Below, one piece after another: positions 44,506-53,412 of a stretch of DNA of 64,000 nucleotides (its first letter is position 1; every line of letters begins with the position of its first letter). The notes under the pieces were generated by a model that saw only the letters and a list, made by a program, of their open reading frames with translations, was not told the DNA's origin and made no database searches. This stretch comes from JBBCJR01 sp037190805 (GTDB taxonomy: Bacteria; Pseudomonadota; Alphaproteobacteria; Sphingomonadales; Sphingomonadaceae), in NCBI GenBank assembly GCA_037190805.1, contig JBBCJR010000015.1, forward strand, positions 21,484-85,483, written 5' to 3'. The position numbers and the translations under genes are program-made.

Positions 44506-44550
44506 ATTTTATCCGGGTGAAATGATGCCGTCAATTATATCCGGGTAAAA
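44506..44550 (-). promoter_or_regulatory. strong promoter with paired ACCCGGATA operators
   Basis: On the minus strand, TTGACG (44534-44529) and TAAAAT (44511-44506) are 17 bases apart, a near-consensus promoter for the DUF2239 gene. Two 18-base copies of TTT(T/C)ACCCGGATA(T/A)AAT(T/G) match at 15 of 18 positions and start 28 bases apart. One abuts the -35 and the other covers the -10. This is the arrangement of a repressor site; the regulator is not identified. Confidence 0.72.
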
Positions 44551-44841
44551 TTATTTGGGCGCGTGCATGTCGTTCATTTGCGGCCCCAGCGCGACAAGAT
44601 CGGCGGTCTCGATCCAGCCGAACACATAGTTGGCGTAAAATACGCCGAACAAGGCTGCGGACAGCAGCGTCGTCCACCATGCCTTCTTCCACAGATTATG
44701 GTTATGCGGAGCACTGTCGGCATTGCCGAGGTTGGTTCGCTGCCCTTCCTCCTCGCTCGTTCTGACGCCGATGGGCAGGACGATGAACAGGCACAGCATC
44801 CAGAACAGGGCATAGATCGCCAGGATGGAGGTCAGTTTCAT
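44551..44841 (-). CDS. DUF1467 family membrane protein
   Basis: A 96-residue protein with two transmembrane helices: residues about 5-26 (ILAIYALFWMLCLFIVLPIGV) and 57-77. A loop between them has RTSEEEGQ and NADSAPHNHNLWKKAWWT, typical of alphaproteobacterial DUF1467 proteins. Function unknown. It lies 19 bases after rnj, the last gene of the long minus-strand run that starts at nuoA. Its TAA directly adjoins the operator region of the DUF2239 gene. Confidence 0.85.
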   Translation of the reverse strand: MKLTSILAIYALFWMLCLFIVLPIGVRTSEEEGQRTNLGNADSAPHNHNLWKKAWWTTLLSAALFGVFYANYVFGWIETADLVALGPQMNDMHAPK

Positions 44842-44860
44842 GCCGACGCCCTTGGTCCGT

Positions 44861-46498
44861 TCATAGCCGCACCAGGGTCACGTCGACGACCGGCTTCTTG
44901 CCCGTCCAGCTGGTCGCCGTCCGCCGCGCGGCCAGGCGCAATGCCTCGCGCAGCTTGTCGTCGGCATCCCCGGCACCGGCCTTTGCCGCCTGATCGACCT
45001 GATCGCAGACATCGTCGATGAAGTCCTCGCGGTCCTCCTCCACCGGCAAACCCTGGAGCGTGATCCTTGACCGTGCGGCCAGCCGCCCGCCGTCCAGCAC
45101 CACCGTCACACCCATATGGCCGTTATTGGCCAACCGCCGCCGGGCCTGCATCGTCGCGCCGTCCGCCGGCAGGATGACGTCGCCGTCGACGATCAACCGC
45201 CCGGCCGTCTCGTAGGAAATCACCCCCGGCTTGCCCGGCGCCAGACGGATGCAGCGACCGTTTTCCGGCACCACGGCATTGGCGACTCCTTCGGACAGCG
45301 CGAATCGAGCCTGCTCCATCATATGTCGCATCTCGCCGTGGACGGGCACCACGATGTCCGGCCGGATCCAGCGATACATCTCGGCCAGTTCGGGCCGGCC
45401 AGGATGACCGGAGACGTGGACATGCGCCTGGCGGTCGGTAATCATCTCGATACCGTCACCCGCCAACCGGTTCTGAATCCGCGCGATCGCCATCTCATTG
45501 CCGGGAATCTGACGCGACGAGAAGATCACGAGGTCACCTTCGGAGAGCTTGAGCTGGTGCTGGCCGAAGGCGATGCGCGACAACGCCGCCCGGTCTTCGC
45601 CCTGCCCGCCGGTAGCGACGATCAGTACCTCCGACGGCGGCAGGTTCATCGCCGCGTCGAAGCTGATCGGATCAGGAAAATCAGTGAGATAGCCGACACT
45701 CTTGGCGACCCGTATGATCCGGTCCAACGATCGGCCGGCAACCACCAGCTTACGCCCGGTATCCTGGGCGACGGCAGCGAGCGTCGCCAGCCGCGCCGCG
45801 TTGGACGCGAAGGTCGTCACCAGCACCCGGCCGCGCGCCTTGCCAACCACTTCGTCCAGCCCGCGCCGGACAGCGCCTTCGGAGCCGGACGGCCGGGGAT
45901 TGAACACGTTGGTCGAATCGCACACCAGCGCCAGCACGCCGGCATCCCCGATCACGCTGAGTTCGGCCCCGGTCGACGGCACGCCCAGAACCGGCTCCTC
46001 GTCCAGTTTCCAGTCACCGGTGTGGAAGATGCGGCCATAGGGTGTTTCGATCAGCAGCGCATTGCCCTCGGGAATCGAATGCGCGAGCGGCACATAGCTG
46101 ATCCGGAACGGACCCACATCGAACGGCGCTTCTTCACGGACGACATTGAGTTCGACCTCGCCCGCGATCCCTTCCTCCTCCAGCTTGCCGCGGATGAGGC
46201 CGGCGGTGAACGGCGTTGCATAGAGCGGTACGCCAAGATCGCCCGCCAGGTAGGGAATGGCGCCGATATGGTCCTCGTGCCCGTGGGTGAGGACGATACC
46301 GGCCAGATCCTTCCGCCGCTCTTCGATGAAGGCCAGGTCCGGCAGGATCAGGTCGATGCCGGGATAGGCTGGATCGGCGAAGGTCATGCCAAGGTCGACC
46401 ATCAGCCATTTGCCCTGGCAGCCGTAAAGATTGACGTTCATGCCAATCTCCCCGGAACCGCCGAGGGGAAGGAAGAGCAGCTCGTTTTTGGGTGTCAT
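44861..46498 (-). CDS. rnj: ribonuclease J
   Basis: Zinc-dependent beta-CASP ribonuclease with 5'-3' exonuclease and endonuclease activity, acting in RNA decay and rRNA maturation. It is 545 residues. The metallo-beta-lactamase motif THGHEDHIGAIPYL, then HTGDWKLD, the beta-CASP motifs including SSRQIPGNEMAI, HVSGHPGRPEL and VPVHGEMRHM are all present. A short C-terminal domain follows. Its ATG overlaps the coaX stop as ATGA. Confidence 0.96.
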   Translation of the reverse strand: MTPKNELLFLPLGGSGEIGMNVNLYGCQGKWLMVDLGMTFADPAYPGIDLILPDLAFIEERRKDLAGIVLTHGHEDHIGAIPYLAGDLGVPLYATPFTAGLIRGKLEEEGIAGEVELNVVREEAPFDVGPFRISYVPLAHSIPEGNALLIETPYGRIFHTGDWKLDEEPVLGVPSTGAELSVIGDAGVLALVCDSTNVFNPRPSGSEGAVRRGLDEVVGKARGRVLVTTFASNAARLATLAAVAQDTGRKLVVAGRSLDRIIRVAKSVGYLTDFPDPISFDAAMNLPPSEVLIVATGGQGEDRAALSRIAFGQHQLKLSEGDLVIFSSRQIPGNEMAIARIQNRLAGDGIEMITDRQAHVHVSGHPGRPELAEMYRWIRPDIVVPVHGEMRHMMEQARFALSEGVANAVVPENGRCIRLAPGKPGVISYETAGRLIVDGDVILPADGATMQARRRLANNGHMGVTVVLDGGRLAARSRITLQGLPVEEDREDFIDDVCDQVDQAAKAGAGDADDKLREALRLAARRTATSWTGKKPVVDVTLVRL

Positions 46499-47280
46499 AT
46501 CCTGCCTGTCGCCCGGTCGTGCAGAAGCGCCAGGCCTTGAATGGTGAGATCGGGTTCGATGCGGTCGAAGACCGCTGTATGCTTGTCGAACAGAACCGCA
46601 AGCCCGCCGGTCGCGATCACGGTCATCGGCCGGCCAACTTCAGTGCGAATCCGCGCCACCAGCCCCTCGATGATCCCGACATAGCCCCAGAAGATGCCGG
46701 ACTGCATCGCCTCGGCCGTCGACTGTCCGATGACCGATTGGCCCACCGGCGGCGCCTCGATGGCAATGCGCGGCAGCCGCGCGGTCGCCGCGACCAGTGC
46801 GTCCAGCGACAGGTTGATGCCCGGACAGATGATGCCACCACGATAGCCGCCCTCTGCATCGACCACGTCGAATGTCGTCGCCGTTCCGAAATCGACGACG
46901 ATCAGGTCGCCGGCCACCATATGATGCCCGGCAATGGCGTTGATGACCCGATCCGCGCCGACCTCCGCCGGGTTGGTGAGGTGAATGGGAATGCCCCACC
47001 CGGCCTCGCCCTGTCCCGCGATCAGTGGCGTCAGACCGAAATATTTGGTCGCCAGCACGGTCAGGTTGTGCAGAGCGCGCGGCACGACCGTGGCGATGAT
47101 CACGCCGTCGACGATACCGCGCTCCAACCCCTCCAACTCGAGCAACTGATGCAGCCATACCGCATATTCGTCGCCGGTTCGCCGCGCGTCGCTGGCGATC
47201 CGCCATCGGTGACGGATCACGCCTTCGTCGATCAGCGCGAACACGCAGTTGGTGTTGCCGGCATCGATCGCGAGCAGCAT
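46495..47280 (-). CDS. coaX: type III pantothenate kinase
   Basis: ATP-dependent phosphorylation of pantothenate, first step of coenzyme A synthesis; not feedback-inhibited by CoA in this type. It is 261 residues of the ASKHA fold. DAGNTNCVFALID is the phosphate-1 motif, NPAEVGADRVINAIA holds the pantothenate-site GADR, and VDFGTATTFDVVDAEGGY the second phosphate loop. It starts 25 bases after birA and is coupled to rnj. Confidence 0.97.
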   Translation of the reverse strand: MLLAIDAGNTNCVFALIDEGVIRHRWRIASDARRTGDEYAVWLHQLLELEGLERGIVDGVIIATVVPRALHNLTVLATKYFGLTPLIAGQGEAGWGIPIHLTNPAEVGADRVINAIAGHHMVAGDLIVVDFGTATTFDVVDAEGGYRGGIICPGINLSLDALVAATARLPRIAIEAPPVGQSVIGQSTAEAMQSGIFWGYVGIIEGLVARIRTEVGRPMTVIATGGLAVLFDKHTAVFDRIEPDLTIQGLALLHDRATGRI

Positions 47281-47305
47281 CCCCGTCCCTTCCGTCAGTG
47301 CCGCG

Positions 47306-48019
47306 TCAGATCGCGAAGACGTCGGCGGCGTGGATGGCACGGATGCTGCCATTGTCCAAGCGCAGGTTGAGCGCGCCGTCCGCCGCCAGTCCCTCGAACC
47401 GCCCCGGTATGGCGCTGCCGTCGGCCAGCCGCGCCACCAGTCGCGCGCCCGGCGGGTGCGCGCGGGCAAGGAAACGCTCACGCACCGGCGCCAGTCCCTC
47501 AGCCCGCCAGCGGTCACGCCAGCGCCCCACCGCATCACGCAACGCCTCAAGCAGCTGCGTCGGCGACGGCATGGCGGGAAGGCCAGCCGCTGCCAGGCTT
47601 GTCGAGGGGGGATCAAGACCGTCGGGGTGATGGGCAAGATTGACCCCGAACCCCAGGATCACAGCCTCGCCCGCCCGCTCGACCAGAATTCCGGCCAGCT
47701 TCGCGCCATCGCGCAGCACATCATTTGGCCATTTCAGCATCAGGCGGTTCGCCGGCACCCACCCGGCAAGGGCATCGTCCAGCGCCACTCCAGCCACGAG
47801 GCTCAGCTGATGCGCCGGCTCACCTGCACCGGGGCGCAGGCAAAGACTGGCGGCGAGATTGCCAGGACGATGATCCCATGATCGGCCGCGCCGGCCGTAA
47901 CCCGCCGTCTGCACCTCGGCCCGCACCCACAGCCCGTCAGGCGCATCGGCCCTGCCCTGCAGCCAGCGGCTGGTCGAATCGACGCTGGCCAGCTCGACCA
48001 GAAGCGGATCGCCCGTCAG
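47306..48019 (-). CDS. birA: biotin--[acetyl-CoA-carboxylase] ligase, probable CTG start
   Basis: Activates biotin and attaches it to carboxylase carrier protein. About 237 residues, the short class without an N-terminal DNA-binding domain. Blocks seen are VDSTSRWL, the biotinyl-AMP loop AEVQTAGYGRRGRSW and KWPNDVLRDGAKLAGILVE. The first ATG, GTG or TTG in frame is GTG 47926, which would cut off VDSTS. Upstream the only plausible start near the family N-terminus is CTG at 48019-48017, forming CTGA with the nuoN stop and giving MTGDPLLVELASVDSTS. An in-frame CTG 18 bases later (48001) is an alternative. Confidence 0.86.
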   Translation of the reverse strand: MTGDPLLVELASVDSTSRWLQGRADAPDGLWVRAEVQTAGYGRRGRSWDHRPGNLAASLCLRPGAGEPAHQLSLVAGVALDDALAGWVPANRLMLKWPNDVLRDGAKLAGILVERAGEAVILGFGVNLAHHPDGLDPPSTSLAAAGLPAMPSPTQLLEALRDAVGRWRDRWRAEGLAPVRERFLARAHPPGARLVARLADGSAIPGRFEGLAADGALNLRLDNGSIRAIHAADVFAI

Positions 48020-49458
48020 AGGATCGACCGCGCCGCCAACAGCGCCGCCGCCGACATCAGCGGGATCGCGAGGTAGCCGAGCGGCGATACGAACAGGGCG
48101 GTCACGGCGATCAGCGCCGTGTTGACCGGGCTGTCGGCGGGCGCGAAGCCTTCCACCGGCTCGTCGAAATAGATCGTCTTGACGATGCGCAGATAATAGA
48201 AGGCGCCAATCACCGACGCGGCGATGCCGATCACCGCCAACGGGATCAATCCGGCCTGGACGGCGGCATCGAATACCAGGAATTTAGGCCAGAAGCCGAA
48301 CAGCGGCGGAATACCCGCAAGCGAGAACATGAAAATCGCGAACGCCGCCGCCAGACCCGGACGCGTGCGCGACAGGCCGGACAGGGCGGCGATATCCTCG
48401 ACCGGGCGGTCATGGACATCGCGCATCTGGAGGACGCACAGGAACGAGCCCAGCGTCATTGCGACATAGACCGCCATGTAGAACAGCACCGCCGCGACAC
48501 CGGCCTCGTTCGCGGCGGCCAGGCCGATCAGCGCGAAACCGACATTGTTGATCGACGAATAGGCCAGCAGCCGTTTGATATTGCGCTGGCCGATGGCGCC
48601 CACCGCGCCAAGGATGATGGAGGCAAGCGCAGCGAAGATGATGATCTGCTGCCAGGTGGCGACCGCCCCCTCGCCGAACGCAGTCAGGGAGATGCGCAGC
48701 AAGAGGCCCATCGCCGCCACCTTGGGCGCGGCGGCGAAGAAAGCGGCGACCGGCGTCGGCGCGCCCTCATAGACGTCGGGCGTCCACATGTGGAACGGCA
48801 CCGCCGAAATCTTGAACGCCAGGCCGGCGAGCACGAAGACGATGCCGAACACGACGCCCAGCGACGGCGCTCCCGCCTCGGTCGCGGCGGCGATGCCGGC
48901 GAAGCTGGTCGTGCCCGTGAAGCCATAGAGCAGCGACACGCCATAGAGCAGCATCCCCGACGCCAGCGCGCCCAGAACGAAATATTTGAGGCCGGCTTCC
49001 GAGGACCGCGATTCATAGCGGTGGAACGCTGCCAGCACATAGGCCGCGAGCGACTGCAGCTCGAGGCCGACATAGAGGGTCAGGAGGTCACTGGCCGACA
49101 CCATCATGCCCATGCCGGTCGCCGACAGCAGCAGCAGCACCGGGTATTCGAACCGGGCAGTCGGACTCTTGGCAAGATAGGGCAGCGCCAGCAGCGTCGA
49201 GACCGCCGCCGCGGCGATGATCAGCACCTTCAAAAAGGTCGAGAAGGCATCGGCGACATAGAGGCCATCGAATGCGCTGCCGCCACTGCCCCCCAGCAAC
49301 AAGACGAGGGCGACAGCATAAACGCCGACCGCCAACCAGCCGAGCTGCTTCAAGCTACGATCGCCTTGGAACACGCCGACCAGCAGCAGCAGGATGGCGC
49401 CGGCTGACAAGGTCATCTCAGGTAGAACGAGCGACAGCGAATGGGCGTAGGATTGCAT
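48016..49458 (-). CDS. nuoN: NADH-quinone oxidoreductase subunit N
   Basis: Antiporter-like membrane subunit of complex I, proton pumping. It is 480 residues with about 14 hydrophobic helices. Mrp/NQO-type blocks include YVGLELQSLAAYVLAAF, FKISAVPFHMWTPDVYEGAP with the key Lys, and LLAYSSINNVGFALIGL. Its ATG overlaps the nuoM stop (ATGA), and its TGA forms CTGA with the proposed birA start. Confidence 0.97.
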   Translation of the reverse strand: MQSYAHSLSLVLPEMTLSAGAILLLLVGVFQGDRSLKQLGWLAVGVYAVALVLLLGGSGGSAFDGLYVADAFSTFLKVLIIAAAAVSTLLALPYLAKSPTARFEYPVLLLLSATGMGMMVSASDLLTLYVGLELQSLAAYVLAAFHRYESRSSEAGLKYFVLGALASGMLLYGVSLLYGFTGTTSFAGIAAATEAGAPSLGVVFGIVFVLAGLAFKISAVPFHMWTPDVYEGAPTPVAAFFAAAPKVAAMGLLLRISLTAFGEGAVATWQQIIIFAALASIILGAVGAIGQRNIKRLLAYSSINNVGFALIGLAAANEAGVAAVLFYMAVYVAMTLGSFLCVLQMRDVHDRPVEDIAALSGLSRTRPGLAAAFAIFMFSLAGIPPLFGFWPKFLVFDAAVQAGLIPLAVIGIAASVIGAFYYLRIVKTIYFDEPVEGFAPADSPVNTALIAVTALFVSPLGYLAIPLMSAAALLAARSIL

Positions 49459-51032
49459 CAGTGGTGCCCCTCGGCGGCGGGCGCGGCCGCGGCGTCATCC
49501 GCGGACGGGGCCGGCGCCTTCGCGATCTGCGCGTCGCCGGCAGGCGCCGCGCGGTCAATACGAGCGACCAGGCGTTCGACCGCCGGCCGCATCGGCTTCA
49601 TGAAGCTTTCGGGATAGACGCCCATCCACAGCACCGCCGCCGCGATCGGCGCCAGCAGCAGCAGCTCGCGCGCCGACAGATCGGGCATCGCGGCCACGTC
49701 CGGCTTGTCGAGCGGGCCATAGGCGACGCGGCGATAGAGGTAGAGCATATAGGCCGCGCCCAGAATGACGCCGGTGGCAGCGACGAAGGCGACCCAGGAC
49801 GACAGCTTGTAGGCGCCGATCAGCACCAGGAACTCACCCACGAACCCGCTAGTCCCCGGCAGGCCGACCGAGGCCATGGTGAACAGCAGGAACAGGATCG
49901 CATAGCGCGGCATATTATCGGAAAGCCCGCCGTAACGGCTGATCTCACGCGTGTGCAGCCGATCGTAGATCACACCGACGCACAGGAACAGCGCGCCCGA
50001 CACGAGGCCGTGGCTGAGCATTACCACCATCGCGCCCTCGATCGCCTGCTGGTTGAAGGCGAACAGGCCGATGGTGACGAACGCCATGTGGGCGACCGAG
50101 GAATAGGCGATCAGCTTCTTCATGTCGCTCTGCACCAGCGCGACGAGCGAGGTGTAGACGACCGCGACCATCGACAGACCCATGACCAGCCAGACCAGCT
50201 GGGCAGAGGCTTCCGGGAACATCGGCAGCGAGAAGCGGACGAAACCGTAGCCGCCCATCTTCAGCAGCACGCCCGCCAGGATCACCGAGCCCGCGGTCGG
50301 CGCCTGCACGTGCGCGTCGGGCAGCCAGGTGTGGACCGGCCACATCGGCATCTTGACCGCGAACGAGGCGAAGAAGGCCAGGAACAGCCAGGTCTGGGCG
50401 TCGGCCGGGAAATCATAGGCCATCAGAGTCGGAATGTCCGTGGTGCCGGCGACACGCGCCATCCACAGCATCGCGACCAGCATGACGACCGAGCCGAGGA
50501 GCGTATAGAGGAAGAATTTGTACGATGCGTAGATCCGCTCCGCACCGCCCCAAATGCCGATGATCAGGTACATCGGGATCAGGCCAGCCTCGAAGAAGAT
50601 GTAGAACAGGAACAGGTCCTGCGCCGCGAACACGCCGATCATCAGCGTTTCCATCAGCAGGAACGCCGCCATATATTCGGGCACGCGCTTTTCGATCGCG
50701 ACCCACGACGCGCCAATGCAGATCGGCATCAGGAATACCGACAGCACGATCAGCATCAGGGCGATGCCGTCGATGCCCAGCGCCCAGGAAAACCAGGGCG
50801 CGAACAGATCGGCCCGCTCGACGAACTGCCAGGCCGGCGCCCCCGCTGACTGGTCGAAGGTCAGCCACAGGATGATGCCGAGCGCGAAGTCGATCAACGT
50901 CGCGATCAGCGCCGTGGAGCGCGCGAAGCGATTGCGCTGTTCCGTATCGCCCGGTGCGAACAGGATCAACAGGGCGGCGGCGAGCGGCACCGCCAGCATG
51001 ATCGACAGGATGGGGAAGCTGAGCTGGTTCAT
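49458..51032 (-). CDS. nuoM: NADH-quinone oxidoreductase subunit M
   Basis: Antiporter-like proton-pumping subunit. It is 524 residues and polytopic. It includes FYIFFEAGLIPMYLIIGIWGG, KMPMWPVHTWLPDAHVQAPT and KKLIAYSSVAHMAFVTIGLF. The last 35 residues form an Ala/Pro-rich tail (AGDAQIAKAPAPSADDAAAA) that goes beyond the usual end of the family. It begins 4 bases after nuoL. Confidence 0.97.
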   Translation of the reverse strand: MNQLSFPILSIMLAVPLAAALLILFAPGDTEQRNRFARSTALIATLIDFALGIILWLTFDQSAGAPAWQFVERADLFAPWFSWALGIDGIALMLIVLSVFLMPICIGASWVAIEKRVPEYMAAFLLMETLMIGVFAAQDLFLFYIFFEAGLIPMYLIIGIWGGAERIYASYKFFLYTLLGSVVMLVAMLWMARVAGTTDIPTLMAYDFPADAQTWLFLAFFASFAVKMPMWPVHTWLPDAHVQAPTAGSVILAGVLLKMGGYGFVRFSLPMFPEASAQLVWLVMGLSMVAVVYTSLVALVQSDMKKLIAYSSVAHMAFVTIGLFAFNQQAIEGAMVVMLSHGLVSGALFLCVGVIYDRLHTREISRYGGLSDNMPRYAILFLLFTMASVGLPGTSGFVGEFLVLIGAYKLSSWVAFVAATGVILGAAYMLYLYRRVAYGPLDKPDVAAMPDLSARELLLLAPIAAAVLWMGVYPESFMKPMRPAVERLVARIDRAAPAGDAQIAKAPAPSADDAAAAPAAEGHH

Positions 51033-51036
51033 CGGA

Positions 51037-53097
51037 TCAGTGCACCATCGCCCAGGTCGCGGCCGCGGCCAGGCCCAGCAGCATCACCAGCGCGTAACTA
51101 TAGAGGTAGCCGGTCTGGAAACGGCGGGCGACGACGCTGCCGCCAGCGACCACCGCCGCGACGCCATTGGGGCCGAAGCGATCGATCGTGCCCTGGTCGC
51201 CGCGCTTCCAGAACACCCGGCCAAGCCAGAAAGCCGGCCGCACGAAGATGCGGTCATAGAGCTGGTCGAAATACCACTTGTTGAGCAGGAAATCGTACAG
51301 CCCCCGGAACTGCGCCGCCGTTTTTGCCGGCGCCGCCGGATTGCGGATGTAATTCGCCCAGGCGAGGTAAAGGCCCGTCAGCATCACAACCGCCGGCGAC
51401 AGCTTCACCCACAGGGGCACCTCGTGCAGCGCGTGCATCAGGTGCTCGTCGAACGCCAGGCTGCCGGCCCAGAAATGCGCACCATGCTCCGCATCGACGA
51501 AGGCGTGATGGAAGGCGAAGCCGGCGAACACCGCACCCACCGACAACACCACGAGCGGCACCAGCATCACCCACGGGCTTTCATGCGGATGATAGCCGGC
51601 CGTGCCATGCGCCACGTCATGAGCATCGGCGCCGTGAGCATGCGGCTCATGCCCTGAATCTTCGTCGGCCGGCTCATCATGGTGGTGGCCATGGGCATCA
51701 TGGACGGCATGCTGGATATGCTCAGACCCCGCCCAGCGCGGCTGACCGAAGAAGGTAAGGAAAATCAGCCGCCAGGAATAGAAGCTGGTCAGCAGCGCCG
51801 CGAACACACCGACCGCAAAGGCGACGCCGCCGGTCGTGGTGCCGGCAGCGAACGCCGCCTCGATGATCGCGTCCTTCGAATAGAAGCCGGCAAAACCGAA
51901 CACCCCGATGACGCCGACGCCGGTGATCGCCAGCGTACCAGCCATCATCGCCCAGTAGGTCAGCGGGATGTGACGGCGAAGGCCGCCATAGAAGCGCATG
52001 TCCTGCTCATGGTGCATGGCATGGATGACCGAGCCGGCGCCCAGGAACAGCAGCGCCTTGAAGAAGGCGTGCGTGAACAGGTGGAACATCGCCGCGCTAT
52101 AGGCACCGACGCCCGCAGCAAAGAACATGTAGCCGAGCTGCGAGCAGGTCGAATAGGCGATGACCCGCTTGATGTCGGTCTGGACGAGGCCGACGGTCGC
52201 TGCGAACAGCGCCGTCGCGGCGCCGACAATCGTGACGACGGCGAGCGCGGTCGGGCTGACCTCGAACATCGGCGACAGGCGGCAGACCATGAACACGCCG
52301 GCCGTCACCATCGTCGCCGCATGGATGAGGGCGCTGACCGGGGTCGGGCCCTCCATCGCGTCCGGCAGCCAGGTGTGGAGGCCGAGCTGCGCCGACTTGC
52401 CCATCGCGCCGATGAACAGCAGCAGGCAGATGATCGTCATGACGTCGAGGCGCATGCCGAGGAAGCCGATGGTCATCCCCGCCATGTCGGGCGCGGCGGC
52501 CAGGATCGCCGGGATCGAGACGGTGCCGAACACCAGGAAGGTGCCGAAAATACCGAGCAGGAAGCCGAAGTCGCCGACGCGGTTGACGACGAACGCCTTG
52601 ATCGCGGCCGCATTGGCGGACGGCTTGTGATACCAGAAGCCGATGAGGAGATAGGACGCCAGCCCCACCCCTTCCCAGCCGAAGAACATCTGGATGAGAT
52701 TGTCGGCCGTCACCAGCATCAGCATGGCGAAGGTGAACAGCGACAGATAGGCGAAGAAGCGGGGCTGGTCCGGATCTTCCGCCATATAGCCCCAGCTGTA
52801 GAGGTGGACGAGCGCCGAAACCGAGGTCACAACGACCAGCATCACCGCCGTCAGCGTGTCGACCCGAAGCGCCCAGTCGACGACGAAATCGCCCGAGCGG
52901 ATCCACGACAGCACCGGGACGACATGCGCCTCGCTCGCGCCGGTCAGAAAGCCGATAAAGATCGGCCAGGCGATCGCACACGCGATGAACACCGATCCGG
53001 TGGTGATGATCTTCGCCGGGACATTGCCGATGGCGCGATTGCCGAGCCCGGCGATCGCCGCAGCCAGCAGCGGAAGGAAGACAAGGGCCTGAATCAT
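51037..53097 (-). CDS. nuoL: NADH-quinone oxidoreductase subunit L, with His-rich loop
   Basis: Distal antiporter-like subunit with the long lateral helix of complex I. It is 686 residues. Core blocks are GWEGVGLASYLLIGFWY, KSAQLGLHTWLPDAMEGPTP and KRVIAYSTCSQLGYMFFA. Between about residues 458 and 502 is a hydrophilic insert very rich in His (14 in 48 residues, including GHHHDEP and GHEPHAHGADAHD), probably a metal-binding or surface loop. It begins 9 bases after nuoK. Confidence 0.97.
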   Translation of the reverse strand: MIQALVFLPLLAAAIAGLGNRAIGNVPAKIITTGSVFIACAIAWPIFIGFLTGASEAHVVPVLSWIRSGDFVVDWALRVDTLTAVMLVVVTSVSALVHLYSWGYMAEDPDQPRFFAYLSLFTFAMLMLVTADNLIQMFFGWEGVGLASYLLIGFWYHKPSANAAAIKAFVVNRVGDFGFLLGIFGTFLVFGTVSIPAILAAAPDMAGMTIGFLGMRLDVMTIICLLLFIGAMGKSAQLGLHTWLPDAMEGPTPVSALIHAATMVTAGVFMVCRLSPMFEVSPTALAVVTIVGAATALFAATVGLVQTDIKRVIAYSTCSQLGYMFFAAGVGAYSAAMFHLFTHAFFKALLFLGAGSVIHAMHHEQDMRFYGGLRRHIPLTYWAMMAGTLAITGVGVIGVFGFAGFYSKDAIIEAAFAAGTTTGGVAFAVGVFAALLTSFYSWRLIFLTFFGQPRWAGSEHIQHAVHDAHGHHHDEPADEDSGHEPHAHGADAHDVAHGTAGYHPHESPWVMLVPLVVLSVGAVFAGFAFHHAFVDAEHGAHFWAGSLAFDEHLMHALHEVPLWVKLSPAVVMLTGLYLAWANYIRNPAAPAKTAAQFRGLYDFLLNKWYFDQLYDRIFVRPAFWLGRVFWKRGDQGTIDRFGPNGVAAVVAGGSVVARRFQTGYLYSYALVMLLGLAAAATWAMVH

Positions 53098-53106
53098 GAT
53101 GTCGGA

Positions 53107-53412
53107 TCAGCCCTTCATCTGCGCGACGTCGTCGACCGCGATGGTGCCGCGGTTGCGGAAATAGAGGACCAGGATGGCAAGGCCGATCGCGGCCTCGGCA
53201 GCGGCGACGGTCAGCACGAACAGCGCGAACACCTGCCCGACCAGGTCGCCCAGAAAGGACGAGAACGCCACGAAGTTGATGTTGACGGCGAGCAGGATCA
53301 GCTCGACCGACATCAGGATGATGATGACGTTCTTCCGGTTGATGAAGATGCCGAGCACGCCCAGCACGAACAGGATCGCGCCGACGGTCAGATAGTGGCC
53401 AAGACCGATCAC
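53107..53412 (-). CDS. nuoK: NADH-quinone oxidoreductase subunit K
   Basis: Small membrane subunit (MrpC-like) in the proton path. It is 101 residues with three transmembrane helices and the conserved Glu in MSVELILLAVNINFVAF. A second, functionally linked Glu lies in VAAAEAAIGLAILV. The start is GTG, overlapping the nuoJ stop as GTGA. Confidence 0.97.
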   Translation of the reverse strand: MIGLGHYLTVGAILFVLGVLGIFINRKNVIIILMSVELILLAVNINFVAFSSFLGDLVGQVFALFVLTVAAAEAAIGLAILVLYFRNRGTIAVDDVAQMKG

